A stretch of DNA of 64,000 bases, from positions 1-64,000 of the forward strand of contig JAHPYY010000164.1 in assembly GCA_019058515.1 (NCBI GenBank), in the 5' to 3' direction. A program made the translations under genes and the position numbers. The DNA comes from Promethearchaeota archaeon. GTDB taxonomy: Archaea; Asgardarchaeota; Lokiarchaeia; Sigynarchaeales; SOKP01. This document shows positions 45,081-53,521 of the stretch, piece after piece (positions within the stretch are counted from its first letter, which is position 1; each line of letters starts with the position of its first letter). A model generated the notes under the pieces. It saw only the letters and a program-made list of their open reading frames with translations. It did not search any database and was not told the DNA's origin.

Positions 45081-45344
45081 TTAATCCTTAATTTCAAGGC
45101 TTTTTATAACTTGTAAGCTTCGAATTGTTAAATTAGCATCTAAAAAACATAATATACCGTGCTTTGGGTTGCCATGTAAGTATAAGTGGTAATACATTCC
45201 ACTCCCGCTTTTTTCTTTAAACCCAATTTTTTCTTTATCTATTTCAATTTTAAATTTCTGACCACAGTAAGGGCATATTTCTGCAACTGATTCAATACTC
45301 TGCAAGTTTACAGTTTTTTGTGTTTTAGATTTAATACTTTCCAT
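45081..45344 (-). CDS. small zinc-ribbon-module protein (87 aa)
   Basis: This 87-residue protein is essentially the zinc-ribbon module alone: EICPYCGQKFKIEI near residues 20-33, then YHLYLHGNPKHGILCFLDAN, then LTIRSLQVIKSLEI. The CxxC, a His/Cys in the middle and an aspartate-x-x-(I/V)-R-S strand are also present in the 30251, 34267 and 52548 genes. It converges with the gelsolin gene (43 bases between stops). Its function is unknown; it might bind a protein or metal. Confidence 0.6.
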   Translation of the reverse strand: MESIKSKTQKTVNLQSIESVAEICPYCGQKFKIEIDKEKIGFKEKSGSGMYYHLYLHGNPKHGILCFLDANLTIRSLQVIKSLEIKD

Positions 45345-45621
45345 GATGCTATTTTTAATTAAACTATTTATTAAGAAATAATATATTGCAAGATTATTAA
45401 AAAAATAAGGAGTCCAAATATTACAGAATAGATGGGAAAAAACTCCTAAAAATGATTTTGAGTTTTTATTGAATTTTTCGTATTTAAATTCTAAAGTTAC
45501 CTTCCTATAATACCTATCACATTATTTTAAAGCGTTATAACATAATAAATTAATAAAAATTAGTAAATCTTTTGAAAAATTAAGCAAAAGTCGAATTACA
45601 AGGATTAAAAGTAAATAATAT

Positions 45622-46437
45622 ATGAAGAAACTTAAATTACCAAGCGGGGAACGCATTAATTACTTAGATAAATTAACAGCACGCTATGTGTACGACGAAA
45701 TATATAGAGACAACATATATTTACAATTTGGGATTAACATTAAAGATAATGATACTGTTTTGGATGTTGGCGCTAATATTGGGCTTTTTACAAGATTTAT
45801 TTTGCAACAAGCTCAAAATCTCAAAATCTATGCGTTTGAACCCATAACTCCCATATTTAAGGTTTTAAAATTAAATACGATTAACTTACCAGCCGAGATT
45901 CATCTGTTTAATTTTGGATTAGGTGAGAAGGAAATTGATCTTGAGTTCAATTATTATCCTAAAGTCAGTGGAGACTCGGCTGCCATTAAGTTCAATTGGG
46001 ATTTTAAAGTGTCTAAATTTGTTGAACATTATAACGAATTAGTGTGTAAAGAGATCCCAATCGCACGGTTAATTCCAAAAAAATATAGGAAAAGAGTAGT
46101 AAGCTCAGGTCTTAAAAAAATATATCAAGCAGAAAAAGTTATGGGAAAGATAAAGACTCTTACAAAAGTAATAGAAGAAAACAATATAGAACAAATAGAT
46201 TTATTAAAAATCGATGCAGAGAATTACGAAAAATATGTACTTGCGGGTATTGATGTAAACGATTGGCTAAAAATTCGACAGATTTCCATGGAAGTCCATA
46301 CTCATGTTGAAGGAGAAGAAAATCTGTTGGATGAGATCGGTTGCTCTTTAGAACAAAAGGGATATGAAATTCATCGTGGAGGAAACCCTCAAGAAACGCT
46401 TCAAGGAGTTTACATGTTATATGCTTTAAAAAAATAG
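45622..46437 (+). CDS. FkbM-family methyltransferase
   Basis: This 271-residue protein has FkbM features: the SAM-binding motif VLDVGANIGLF (about 48-58), IYAFEPITP after strand 2, and a C-terminal IDLLKIDAENYEKYVLAGI (about 193-211) with the D-x-E typical of the family. FkbM proteins methylate small molecules, often sugars or natural products. There is a Lys/Arg-rich insertion near 150-180. The substrate is unknown. It converges with the third URO-D gene, five bases away, so the two stops nearly touch. Confidence 0.85.
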   Translation: MKKLKLPSGERINYLDKLTARYVYDEIYRDNIYLQFGINIKDNDTVLDVGANIGLFTRFILQQAQNLKIYAFEPITPIFKVLKLNTINLPAEIHLFNFGLGEKEIDLEFNYYPKVSGDSAAIKFNWDFKVSKFVEHYNELVCKEIPIARLIPKKYRKRVVSSGLKKIYQAEKVMGKIKTLTKVIEENNIEQIDLLKIDAENYEKYVLAGIDVNDWLKIRQISMEVHTHVEGEENLLDEIGCSLEQKGYEIHRGGNPQETLQGVYMLYALKK

Positions 46438-46442
46438 TCTTA

Positions 46443-47615
46443 TTAATCTATAGGTAAAGGTGGAACTTCGTCTACTTTCCATTCTTCCGGTAAAGGAGAA
46501 TCCCACCAATGGGGAGGAATTTTAGAGTAATCTCCATATTTTTTCACGCCACGCTCAAACGCTTTAATGTTCTTTCTAGTCACTTGAATATCTCGCGGGG
46601 TGGGATAAAGATAGGCGCCAAAACCACCATTTTTAGTACCTAGATTTCTAACCATATGCCATACTTCTCGTTCAACTTCTTCAGGATAACTATTTGGATA
46701 AATTGATTGAATGTTTACGCATCCCCAAAACATAATCTGACCGCTGTATTTTCGTAAGTTAGGATACCCGCTCATTCTGGGACTATCTAACTCGATAGCA
46801 TCTAATCCCCAATCAATGAGAATAGGTAAAAGTGGATCTATTTTACCGCAACAGTGAAGGTGAACTTCTAAACCGAGTGTGTGAGTCCCGTCGATAATGC
46901 GTTTGTAGGAGGATTCGTACAACTTGCGAAAAGTCTCCGGTCTAAAGAAAGGATTGTTTTGTTCTCCTAGATCATCTACCACCCATACTCCGTGGGCTTT
47001 AATCCCATTATTTAGTGCGTATTTCAATACATCCACATGATAATCTGCTACTAATTCAAGAGCTTTTACTAACTCTTTTGGATGTTGGCGATGATCGACT
47101 AAATATGTGCTAAAACCTCGCATCGCAGCAATTACTTGAGACGGTCCAAATGTAGGTAAAAGAAGCATGAAGTAACTATCATTCTCGTATCTTTTCGTAA
47201 GATCTATTGCAAATTCGTATCTAGATTTATCTTCTGCGTTAGGAGTATATTTTGAAATGTAATCGTCGTAATCTTTCCAGTTAAGCAATGTAGGCCTTCC
47301 GGGGTGACCCATATCGGTGTCATTTCCTTTCATGTTCCATATACATCCCCACTCGTCAATTTCTTCGTGAGGGATGGTTCGCCACTTATTACCTTCGTAA
47401 TCAGGATTATTTTTTGCCCATTCAGGTCTGTTCCAGTTAAATGTGCCTCTAACATGAGGAAACAGTCCAATTTCATTCTCGTTCCAACCAGGATGCCAAT
47501 TTTTCGAATAAGTTATGGGTATAGGAAAAATATCACCAGAAGCTAAATTAAAAACTGGAATTTTATCTGGTCCTGTAAATTTTAAAGCTGCTTTCACTCT
47601 CTCGACTGGTTTCAT
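46443..47615 (-). CDS. URO-D-superfamily protein (third copy)
   Basis: Using the ATG at 47615 gives an N-terminus MKPVERVKAALKFTGPDKIP that matches URO-D proteins; a longer frame to 47675 adds 20 unlikely residues. Putative zinc ligands are His254 and Cys256 in HLHCCGK, with a further Cys in MFWGCVNIQ. This larger variant (390 residues) resembles the URO-D relatives of archaeal and clostridial methyltransferase systems rather than heme enzymes. Its companion methyl-transfer proteins are not nearby. The neighbours are the FkbM gene and a membrane protein of unrelated type. Confidence 0.75.
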   Translation of the reverse strand: MKPVERVKAALKFTGPDKIPVFNLASGDIFPIPITYSKNWHPGWNENEIGLFPHVRGTFNWNRPEWAKNNPDYEGNKWRTIPHEEIDEWGCIWNMKGNDTDMGHPGRPTLLNWKDYDDYISKYTPNAEDKSRYEFAIDLTKRYENDSYFMLLLPTFGPSQVIAAMRGFSTYLVDHRQHPKELVKALELVADYHVDVLKYALNNGIKAHGVWVVDDLGEQNNPFFRPETFRKLYESSYKRIIDGTHTLGLEVHLHCCGKIDPLLPILIDWGLDAIELDSPRMSGYPNLRKYSGQIMFWGCVNIQSIYPNSYPEEVEREVWHMVRNLGTKNGGFGAYLYPTPRDIQVTRKNIKAFERGVKKYGDYSKIPPHWWDSPLPEEWKVDEVPPLPID

Positions 47616-47678
47616 CTTAGTTGTATCCCTACGGTACTCATTCAAACAAAAATTATTGTATTGAATACAACGCAACTT

Positions 47679-48368
47679 TTATTTTTTGACCATGTGTTTG
47701 CAATATAAAACAATATCACCTTCTCTAAATTCGTTAATTTTCTTAGTAGAAAATGTAATAACACTTTGAAAATTTGCCTTAAGCCGTTTCCAATCATTTG
47801 GTTCTACATCAACCCAGAAAACATCCTTATATGGCAAATCCTCTTCCCATTCAATAAAAAGCATTATAGTGAGCTTAGAAAGCTTTCTGTGAGGGGTAAT
47901 ATAAATGACACTTATGTCGTCAAGAATAATAGAAGCTATATCCATATCAAAAGTTATCTTAGCGGAACTATATTCAGAATACTGATATTTTTCATATGAT
48001 AGACTTTTTTGAATCCATCTTTTGTTTGTTAAAATAACAAATTCTTCATAGTTTCGGTAAGTTTTAAGATTAAAGTTCAAATTATTTTTTAATTTAAAGT
48101 AAGTCTTAATTGATTCAACCAGAAACATACTTGGTACAATTGAAATAATTGCTGTGATTATTACTATAATTAAAATCAACAGAAAATTAGTTGGGATTAA
48201 AATTGGTGTAAAATAAATCAATATTGGAATGAGTGCTAGTAATATTATTCCAATTAAATAAATAATATTTTTTAGTATCTCGTTAAGGTAATTCCTCCCT
48301 ATTTCTTTCTTCCATAATAATGTTTCCTCTGGTAATAAATTGTTTCTAAGAAAATCTTGGGAAGACAT
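47679..48368 (-). CDS. two-TM membrane protein (229 aa)
   Basis: After a short N-terminal soluble part with LLPEETLLWKKEIGRN, two membrane helices are visible (about 33-52 and 58-80). A cytoplasmic domain follows in which strands such as EEFVILTNKRWIQKS, IASIILDDISVIYI and KLTIMLFIEWEED suggest a PH-like fold. I do not recognise the family. It lies only four bases from the enolase-superfamily gene upstream on the same strand. CG dinucleotides are rare in it compared with that neighbour, so it may have a separate origin. Confidence 0.6.
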   Translation of the reverse strand: MSSQDFLRNNLLPEETLLWKKEIGRNYLNEILKNIIYLIGIILLALIPILIYFTPILIPTNFLLILIIVIITAIISIVPSMFLVESIKTYFKLKNNLNFNLKTYRNYEEFVILTNKRWIQKSLSYEKYQYSEYSSAKITFDMDIASIILDDISVIYITPHRKLSKLTIMLFIEWEEDLPYKDVFWVDVEPNDWKRLKANFQSVITFSTKKINEFREGDIVLYCKHMVKK

Positions 48369-48372
48369 TGTT

Positions 48373-49464
48373 TTAATTAGTTTTTAAGTTCTCATTAAAC
48401 ATCTGTTTGTTGATTTCAACTCCAAGTCCTGGCTTTTCAAGCGCAGAAACATATCCCTCTTTTGCCTTAATAGGTTCTTCGAGTAATTGATACTCGTCTG
48501 GTATGAATGGAAACTCGCACCACTCGCATCTCGTTGCCATTATGAAGTGTAAATTACTTGCTAAGATGTGACCAAACCCAAAGATGTGAGGAATGCATCG
48601 AACCCCTTTAACTTCCGCCATTGCGTCAATTTTTTTGAGTTGCAAGAATCCTCCGCTTCTCGTGACATCGGGTTGAATGACGTCAAAGCTTTTTCTTGAA
48701 AGAATGTCCTCAAACCTAAAAATCCCCATGTCGTTTTCTCCCCCAGCAATCAAAACTGGTGATTTTTTTCTTAATGTCGCTAATCCAACTAGATTATCGG
48801 TAGGAATAGGTTCTTCGAGCCAAGTTACCTCGTATTTTTTACAGATATTTGCTATCTTCAACGCTTCATCAACGGTATGATACGCTGAATTTGCGTCTAC
48901 CATTATATCTATATCAGGAAACGCATCCCTAACTTCCTTCAGTAGTTGTTCATCTTTTTTAACTCCGTTGCCGATTCTAAGTTTTACAGCTTTAAATCGG
49001 CCTAATTCTGGCTTTAAAGCAGATTCTACTGCTCCTACTGCTGCTTTTGCTGCGTATCCTCGCGGCATAGATGCGTAGCACTTTACCTTTTTTTTGCGTC
49101 CTCCCAAGAGTTTATAAATGGGTTGTTTTGTAGCTTTCCCCATAATGTCCCAACATGCTATTTGTATAGCTGAAGTTGCTGGAGCGATTCCAAACATTAT
49201 CCGATTACTGTTTTGGTAGATCTCGTGGAAAATTTCTTCTACCATAAAGGGATCTTTTTTTAGGACAAGTTTTTTTAATGCTTCGTCAATAAAGTGCTTC
49301 TGGGCAAGATTGCTTAAGTTCCAATGAGAAAGCGCCCAGCCATCAATTCCCTCGTCAGTTTTTAGGTTAGTGTAAAGACCTGAAGCTTTAAATCTGGGCA
49401 TCGATCCAATTTTTATCTTAAAATCTAATTCTAACAAATAGGTTTTAACGTCTGTTATAATCAT
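48373..49464 (-). CDS. enolase-superfamily enzyme (mandelate racemase/muconate cycloisomerase type)
   Basis: This 363-residue protein has the MR/MLE layout: the N-terminal capping domain and a TIM barrel with acid-base and metal residues. FKAVKLRIGNG holds the Lys of the first catalytic motif; metal ligands are in IDIMVDANSAY, WLEEPIPTDN and IAGGENDMG; a second base is expected in FDVIQPDVTRSGG. It probably epimerises or dehydrates an acid sugar or dipeptide; the substrate is unknown. It begins ATG at 49464, with divergent spacing to the flavodoxin gene. Confidence 0.88.
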   Translation of the reverse strand: MIITDVKTYLLELDFKIKIGSMPRFKASGLYTNLKTDEGIDGWALSHWNLSNLAQKHFIDEALKKLVLKKDPFMVEEIFHEIYQNSNRIMFGIAPATSAIQIACWDIMGKATKQPIYKLLGGRKKKVKCYASMPRGYAAKAAVGAVESALKPELGRFKAVKLRIGNGVKKDEQLLKEVRDAFPDIDIMVDANSAYHTVDEALKIANICKKYEVTWLEEPIPTDNLVGLATLRKKSPVLIAGGENDMGIFRFEDILSRKSFDVIQPDVTRSGGFLQLKKIDAMAEVKGVRCIPHIFGFGHILASNLHFIMATRCEWCEFPFIPDEYQLLEEPIKAKEGYVSALEKPGLGVEINKQMFNENLKTN

Positions 49465-49567
49465 ATTTGATTCCCTATAATAATTTGATAAATGGATAAA
49501 TGAGAGAGGAAATATAAAATAGGTCTAATTTAATTTTAACTAAAATAAAAAGAGATTGAAGTTTTAC

Positions 49568-50032
49568 TTACGATCCTATAAAATCAGACAAGATTTTTTC
49601 GAAATCTTTTATTTTTTGCGCCTCATCTGGGCGCTCAGGACCTTTCATTCCCTCTAACCGTATCTCAAGAAACTCTTGACAAACTTCTCCAAAGCAAGTA
49701 GCTTTCTCTAAGGTTTTTCTCATACCTTTGGAGAACATATTCTTCCAAGGAGCGGCGTGGGTGTAAAAAACTGCTACTTTGGGGATCGGCTCTTTAATGA
49801 CACCTTCAAGCGATTTTACGTATTTTGTCATTTTCCTATCCGTTCCGAAGGCTTGAATCCTTGTAGCAAGAACTAAAGCTTCTGGGTTATCGTTTATTAT
49901 TTCTTCTGGCTTAGTAGAGCTTATGGCACCTACTTTTACCTCAAATTTATCTTTTAACGCTTCTGCAAATTGATTTGATAAACGTCTAGTGTTTCCCGCT
50001 TGTGAATTATGAATAATCCACGCAACCGTCAT
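49568..50032 (-). CDS. flavodoxin-like protein
   Basis: Using the ATG at 50032 gives 154 residues beginning MTVAWIIHNSQAGNTRRLSN, the phosphate-binding loop of a flavodoxin (T/S-x-x-G-N-T). A longer TTG frame to 50059 is less likely. Further features are ALVLATRIQAFG, VAVFYTHAAPWKN and a C-terminal helix. The FMN-binding loops are recognisable but not classic. Its divergent neighbour at 50181 is a relative. As a flavodoxin it would carry electrons, but an enzyme of unknown type is possible. Confidence 0.7.
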   Translation of the reverse strand: MTVAWIIHNSQAGNTRRLSNQFAEALKDKFEVKVGAISSTKPEEIINDNPEALVLATRIQAFGTDRKMTKYVKSLEGVIKEPIPKVAVFYTHAAPWKNMFSKGMRKTLEKATCFGEVCQEFLEIRLEGMKGPERPDEAQKIKDFEKILSDFIGS

Positions 50033-50180
50033 AATATTATATGTTAATTCAAACGACAATATAAATAATAGTTATCGATCTTAAAGAAAAAAAACCTTTG
50101 TTCCAGAATCTTTTAAGTAAAATCACAACTAAAATAATGGCATCCAATAATTTTATAATAAACCAAGTGATCATGAAATT

Positions 50181-50663
50181 ATGAGTTCTATAGTTTGGAT
50201 AATGACCCACACTATATTTGGGAATGGGAGAAAGTTAGCTGAATCTCTTAAGGCAGAATGCCCAGAGAACTACGAAGTTAAAATTGGTGATATTACAGAA
50301 GTAACTCCACAAACTGTTGTAATGGACGCTCCCGAGATTATAATCTTAGGTGGAGCGATCAGGAAGATTCGCGCCGACCCTCCATCGAAGAAGTGGTTAA
50401 GAAAACTAAATAAAGTTTTGAAAAAAGAACATAAAAAAGTAAGATTTGGGACCGGATTTCTGACTCATGGTTTACCTACGGAAAAAGTTCAAGGATTTGC
50501 CAAGAGATATCTAAGAAAAATTGAAAAATCATCTAGGATCGAAAACACTTACTATGAATTACTAACTGTACGGGTTAAAGATCGGGAAGGACCAATATAT
50601 GAAGAAGAAATGAAGAAAGCAAAGACATACATTAGAAATTTTCTGATCTGGACTCAAAATTAA
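50181..50663 (+). CDS. flavodoxin-like protein (diverged relative of its neighbour)
   Basis: This 160-residue protein has a flavodoxin-like start (IVWIMTHTIFGNGRKLAESL), with TIFGNGR in place of the T/S-x-x-G-N-T loop, then VKIGDITEVTPQ, IIILGGAIRKIR and VRFGTGFLTHGLP. It is highly basic, unlike most flavodoxins, which are acidic. It is divergent from the other flavodoxin-like gene with 121 bases between the stated starts plus leaders, so one bidirectional promoter is possible. The FMN-binding ability is unclear. Confidence 0.6.
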   Translation: MSSIVWIMTHTIFGNGRKLAESLKAECPENYEVKIGDITEVTPQTVVMDAPEIIILGGAIRKIRADPPSKKWLRKLNKVLKKEHKKVRFGTGFLTHGLPTEKVQGFAKRYLRKIEKSSRIENTYYELLTVRVKDREGPIYEEEMKKAKTYIRNFLIWTQN

Positions 50664-50946
50664 ATTATTTAATAAGTATTTTTGTCTACCCTCAAACTAT
50701 GTCTTATTTTATTTAGTTCCCACCGATTTTTTCGCTTATGAAATATTTATCAAATTTCAAATAATAATGGTAAATATATCTATAGATATAGTTCTTAGAT
50801 AACTTTTTATGAATTTGATATTTAATATACTTAGATTTCTTGATTTGTGTCTATGCTATTTATCTATGACTTACATACTTGGTTAAAAAAAGTTGGTAAA
50901 TAAAACAGAAAAAAATCTTAATAATAATCTATTCAGAGAGTTCTGC

Positions 50947-51918
50947 ATGCTTTATTTGTTGTATTTTGACGAAGCAAGGGGTCATACACCGCTTCTTATT
51001 TATCCAAGTGAACAATTAATTGATGATAAAAGATTTATGAGACCGATCAAATATCATAGTATCTGGTTTCTGAGTGTAGAAGAACAAGATTTACTTGATC
51101 ACATTGATCTTGAATATAAGGGCTACACATTCATGGCCAAGAAATTTTTTGCAAAGTCAACAAGAATAAAAAAGAGAGCTGGTTTAGAAAAAGAGACTCC
51201 CGAAACCATCGTTATAATCCTTTCAATGCCCACTGATTTGGAAATTTTTGGAGACGAGTTAATTCAAACAATCACCAAAGAAATAATTGAACAATTCGAC
51301 GATAAATTTTCAGATTTAATTTTGGGACAAAACGCTAAAGAAGAAATTATAAAAACTCCTAAAATTAAGGAGCAAATCCGAAAATCCGAGGAAATTAAAC
51401 ACGAGATGAAGACTTTAATAAAAAGGATTGGAAATAATTATTTTTCAAAAGTCATCACTCAAGCGGACGGTTCTTCAATTAAAAAGCAAAAGGCTATCTC
51501 TTATCTTTATTTAAAGGGAATTGATTTTTCGCATATAGATCTTAGCGAAGGCTTAGGTTCCTTTTCTAACGTGAAATTATTCGATCCGAAAACCGATTCT
51601 CAAACCATGTTGGATGTAAAAAGACCGTTTAATATCACCGATATTCATTTGGTAAAAGATAGTCAAGAAATCGAGATTATGGTGAGAAAAAATAACGATA
51701 AACAATACGACAATTTAACAGTCAAAATAACTCATGTAAAAGAGTTCTTCGAAAAAGAAATTATGAATCAAACAATTGATGACTGGTTTATTGATGAAGA
51801 ATTATTGTTTATTTCGCCTATAATACCCCATATTAACGATTATTTATTTTTTATTATCGAAGGTAAAAATAAAGAAAAGCTCCTTTCGAAAAAAATTGAT
51901 ATCAGCTTATTAAATTGA
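50947..51918 (+). CDS. longin-like N-terminal domain protein with unassigned C-terminal domain
   Basis: From the ATG at 50947, the protein begins MLYLLYFDEARGHTPLLIYP, which resembles the first strands of longin/roadblock-like folds (LLYFDxxxGHxPLLxYP) seen in Asgard archaea. The domain runs to about 150. A helix-rich linker (KIKEQIRKSEEIKHEMK) follows, then a C-terminal beta-rich region from about 190 (FNITDIHLVKDSQEIEIMVR). A TTG start at 50893 would add 18 residues (VNKTEKN...). It is followed after 27 bases by a GNAT gene and may be co-transcribed. No GTPase domain is attached. Confidence 0.55.
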   Translation: MLYLLYFDEARGHTPLLIYPSEQLIDDKRFMRPIKYHSIWFLSVEEQDLLDHIDLEYKGYTFMAKKFFAKSTRIKKRAGLEKETPETIVIILSMPTDLEIFGDELIQTITKEIIEQFDDKFSDLILGQNAKEEIIKTPKIKEQIRKSEEIKHEMKTLIKRIGNNYFSKVITQADGSSIKKQKAISYLYLKGIDFSHIDLSEGLGSFSNVKLFDPKTDSQTMLDVKRPFNITDIHLVKDSQEIEIMVRKNNDKQYDNLTVKITHVKEFFEKEIMNQTIDDWFIDEELLFISPIIPHINDYLFFIIEGKNKEKLLSKKIDISLLN

Positions 51919-51945
51919 AATTAAAATAATTATACACAAAAAATA

Positions 51946-52431
51946 ATGACCATGGAAGAATTAACCGAACACGACATTATTATTAGAAATTATAGGACTT
52001 CAGATTATCAAGCAACCCTTGAAATTCTAAGAGAATTACATAAACAGTATGATATTGGGTTAAAGGAAGAGAAATGGAGAGAGACTTCTGGTCTAAGACA
52101 ATTTAAACCCAATTTAAAACGTATTACCTTAATCGCAGAATTGAAGTCTTCGGGAGTAGTGGTGGCAATGGGCATGTTAGAGGCTGTCAAGAACAATTTG
52201 GGACAATACATAGGTTACCTCGACAATTGGGCTACTAAAAAAGAATACATTGGTAAAGCCATTGGAAAAATCTTAGCGGATCGAGCCATCCAAATTTTGC
52301 AAAGTTGGGGCTGCGAATCGATTCGAATCAATGTTGGATACGAGTTTCCTGACAAATTATTAACAGTATTTTCAAAATTAGGGTTTCATCCCATTCTAAA
52401 GGTACTTGAAAAAAAACTCGATAATTCATAA
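51946..52431 (+). CDS. GNAT-family N-acetyltransferase
   Basis: This 161-residue GNAT protein has IIIRNYRTSDYQATLEIL at the start, the central strand VVVAMGMLEAVKNN, then the acetyl-CoA loop DNWATKKEYIGKAIGKILADRAI with the G-x-G-x-A pattern, and FSKLGFHPILKVLEKKL at the end. The expected substrate is an amine of a protein or small molecule. It follows the longin-like gene by 27 bases. Confidence 0.85.
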   Translation: MTMEELTEHDIIIRNYRTSDYQATLEILRELHKQYDIGLKEEKWRETSGLRQFKPNLKRITLIAELKSSGVVVAMGMLEAVKNNLGQYIGYLDNWATKKEYIGKAIGKILADRAIQILQSWGCESIRINVGYEFPDKLLTVFSKLGFHPILKVLEKKLDNS

Positions 52432-52547
52432 AATTATATATAGGAGAAATTATCCATATATATATTATAAGAATATTCTATTAGAATTTATTTTGGGATT
52501 GTAATTTCTAATTGTATTCTTACTCATCGCTTTCTTGGTAAGATAAC

Positions 52548-53390
52548 ATGAAAAAAATTCAAATTTATTGCCCAACTTGTTCAAAAGTGGGCTTCGTTGA
52601 GCTATCTGAAGATAAACTGGACAATAAGAATAAAAATCTTTTAGCTGTCTTCATAGCTAAGGATATTGTCTGTGACCACTCTTTTTATGTATATATAGAT
52701 AACAACTTTGACGTTCGAAGTTATTATACTCCTGATTTTCAAGTAATACAAACAGGTACGGAAGCGAAGGATGTAGATCTCGAAAAGGCATTTCCTTCTA
52801 AGAACGAAGTTGATGTGGGCTTAATTAAAATCAACATCGAATCAGAATTATTTGTGTTGATATTTCGTGCTATAATCTATAAACGCCAAATATTATTCAT
52901 CTCCAAACTGGAATTCTTATTTTCACATTTAAAAAACTTTTTCGAATACATTACTCAAAATACCTTTGATGTGGATATTTCTTTTATTAACCCAGAAACC
53001 TACGACGAAGACGAAGAAAGGTACGAGGATTACGTTATATTTGAGAAAACTAATACGGGATTCTCTTATTACTATAGATTCAATTTTCGAGTGCCTGAGA
53101 TGTTTGAGAAGAAAGAAAAGATGATGATTCCGCAGAAGATGATCGAGCTTTTCAATAGAGAAACCGATCATAAGACAAGTTTGCTCTTATTGAAAAGTAG
53201 CTTAACAAAAGCTTATCAAATGTCAAAAACCGTTGCAGATTACTTGGTCGAAAAGAAAATGAAATTTAACATCAAGAAAATTACAGGTCTTTTAAAAGAT
53301 CAATTTAGTGTAGATATCACTTCGATTTATTTAGAATTTATTCTCGAGATTGTATACATGTATTTCCTAGAATACTACAAAAGCATATAG
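52548..53390 (+). CDS. zinc-ribbon-module protein (280 aa)
   Basis: The N-terminal 80 residues are the recurrent zinc-ribbon module: IYCPTCSKVGFVEL, then DIVCDHSFYVYIDNNFDVRS, then YYTPDFQVIQTG. This pattern is also in the 34267 gene, with the order CPxC ... CxH ... D-x-x-x-x-(V/I)-R. After it, residues about 95-280 form an alpha/beta domain with long helices (LFVLIFRAIIYKRQILFIS, FEKKEKMMIPQKMIELFNRE) that I do not recognise. It starts with ATG and ends with TAG. No partner gene is close. Confidence 0.6.
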   Translation: MKKIQIYCPTCSKVGFVELSEDKLDNKNKNLLAVFIAKDIVCDHSFYVYIDNNFDVRSYYTPDFQVIQTGTEAKDVDLEKAFPSKNEVDVGLIKINIESELFVLIFRAIIYKRQILFISKLEFLFSHLKNFFEYITQNTFDVDISFINPETYDEDEERYEDYVIFEKTNTGFSYYYRFNFRVPEMFEKKEKMMIPQKMIELFNRETDHKTSLLLLKSSLTKAYQMSKTVADYLVEKKMKFNIKKITGLLKDQFSVDITSIYLEFILEIVYMYFLEYYKSI

Positions 53391-53438
53391 AATTACTTTT
53401 TTTTACCTATCGAAGTATTTCATGCTTTTTAAAGAATG

Positions 53439-53472
53439 AATAAGCTAAAATAAAGTAAAAGATATAATAATT
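53439..53472 (+). repeat. upstream repeat copy 1 (shared with 55463-55496)
   Basis: This 34-base element lies before the first membrane paralogue and is repeated with one mismatch before the second. It includes GATATAATAATT, an AT-rich core that could hold a TATA box, and ends about 50 bases before the start codon. It suggests that the duplication covered the promoter as well as the gene. Confidence 0.75.
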
Positions 53473-53521
53473 AAGTTGAACCCCATTTTATAATTGGAAT
53501 GTAATTAGTCTGACCCGTATA

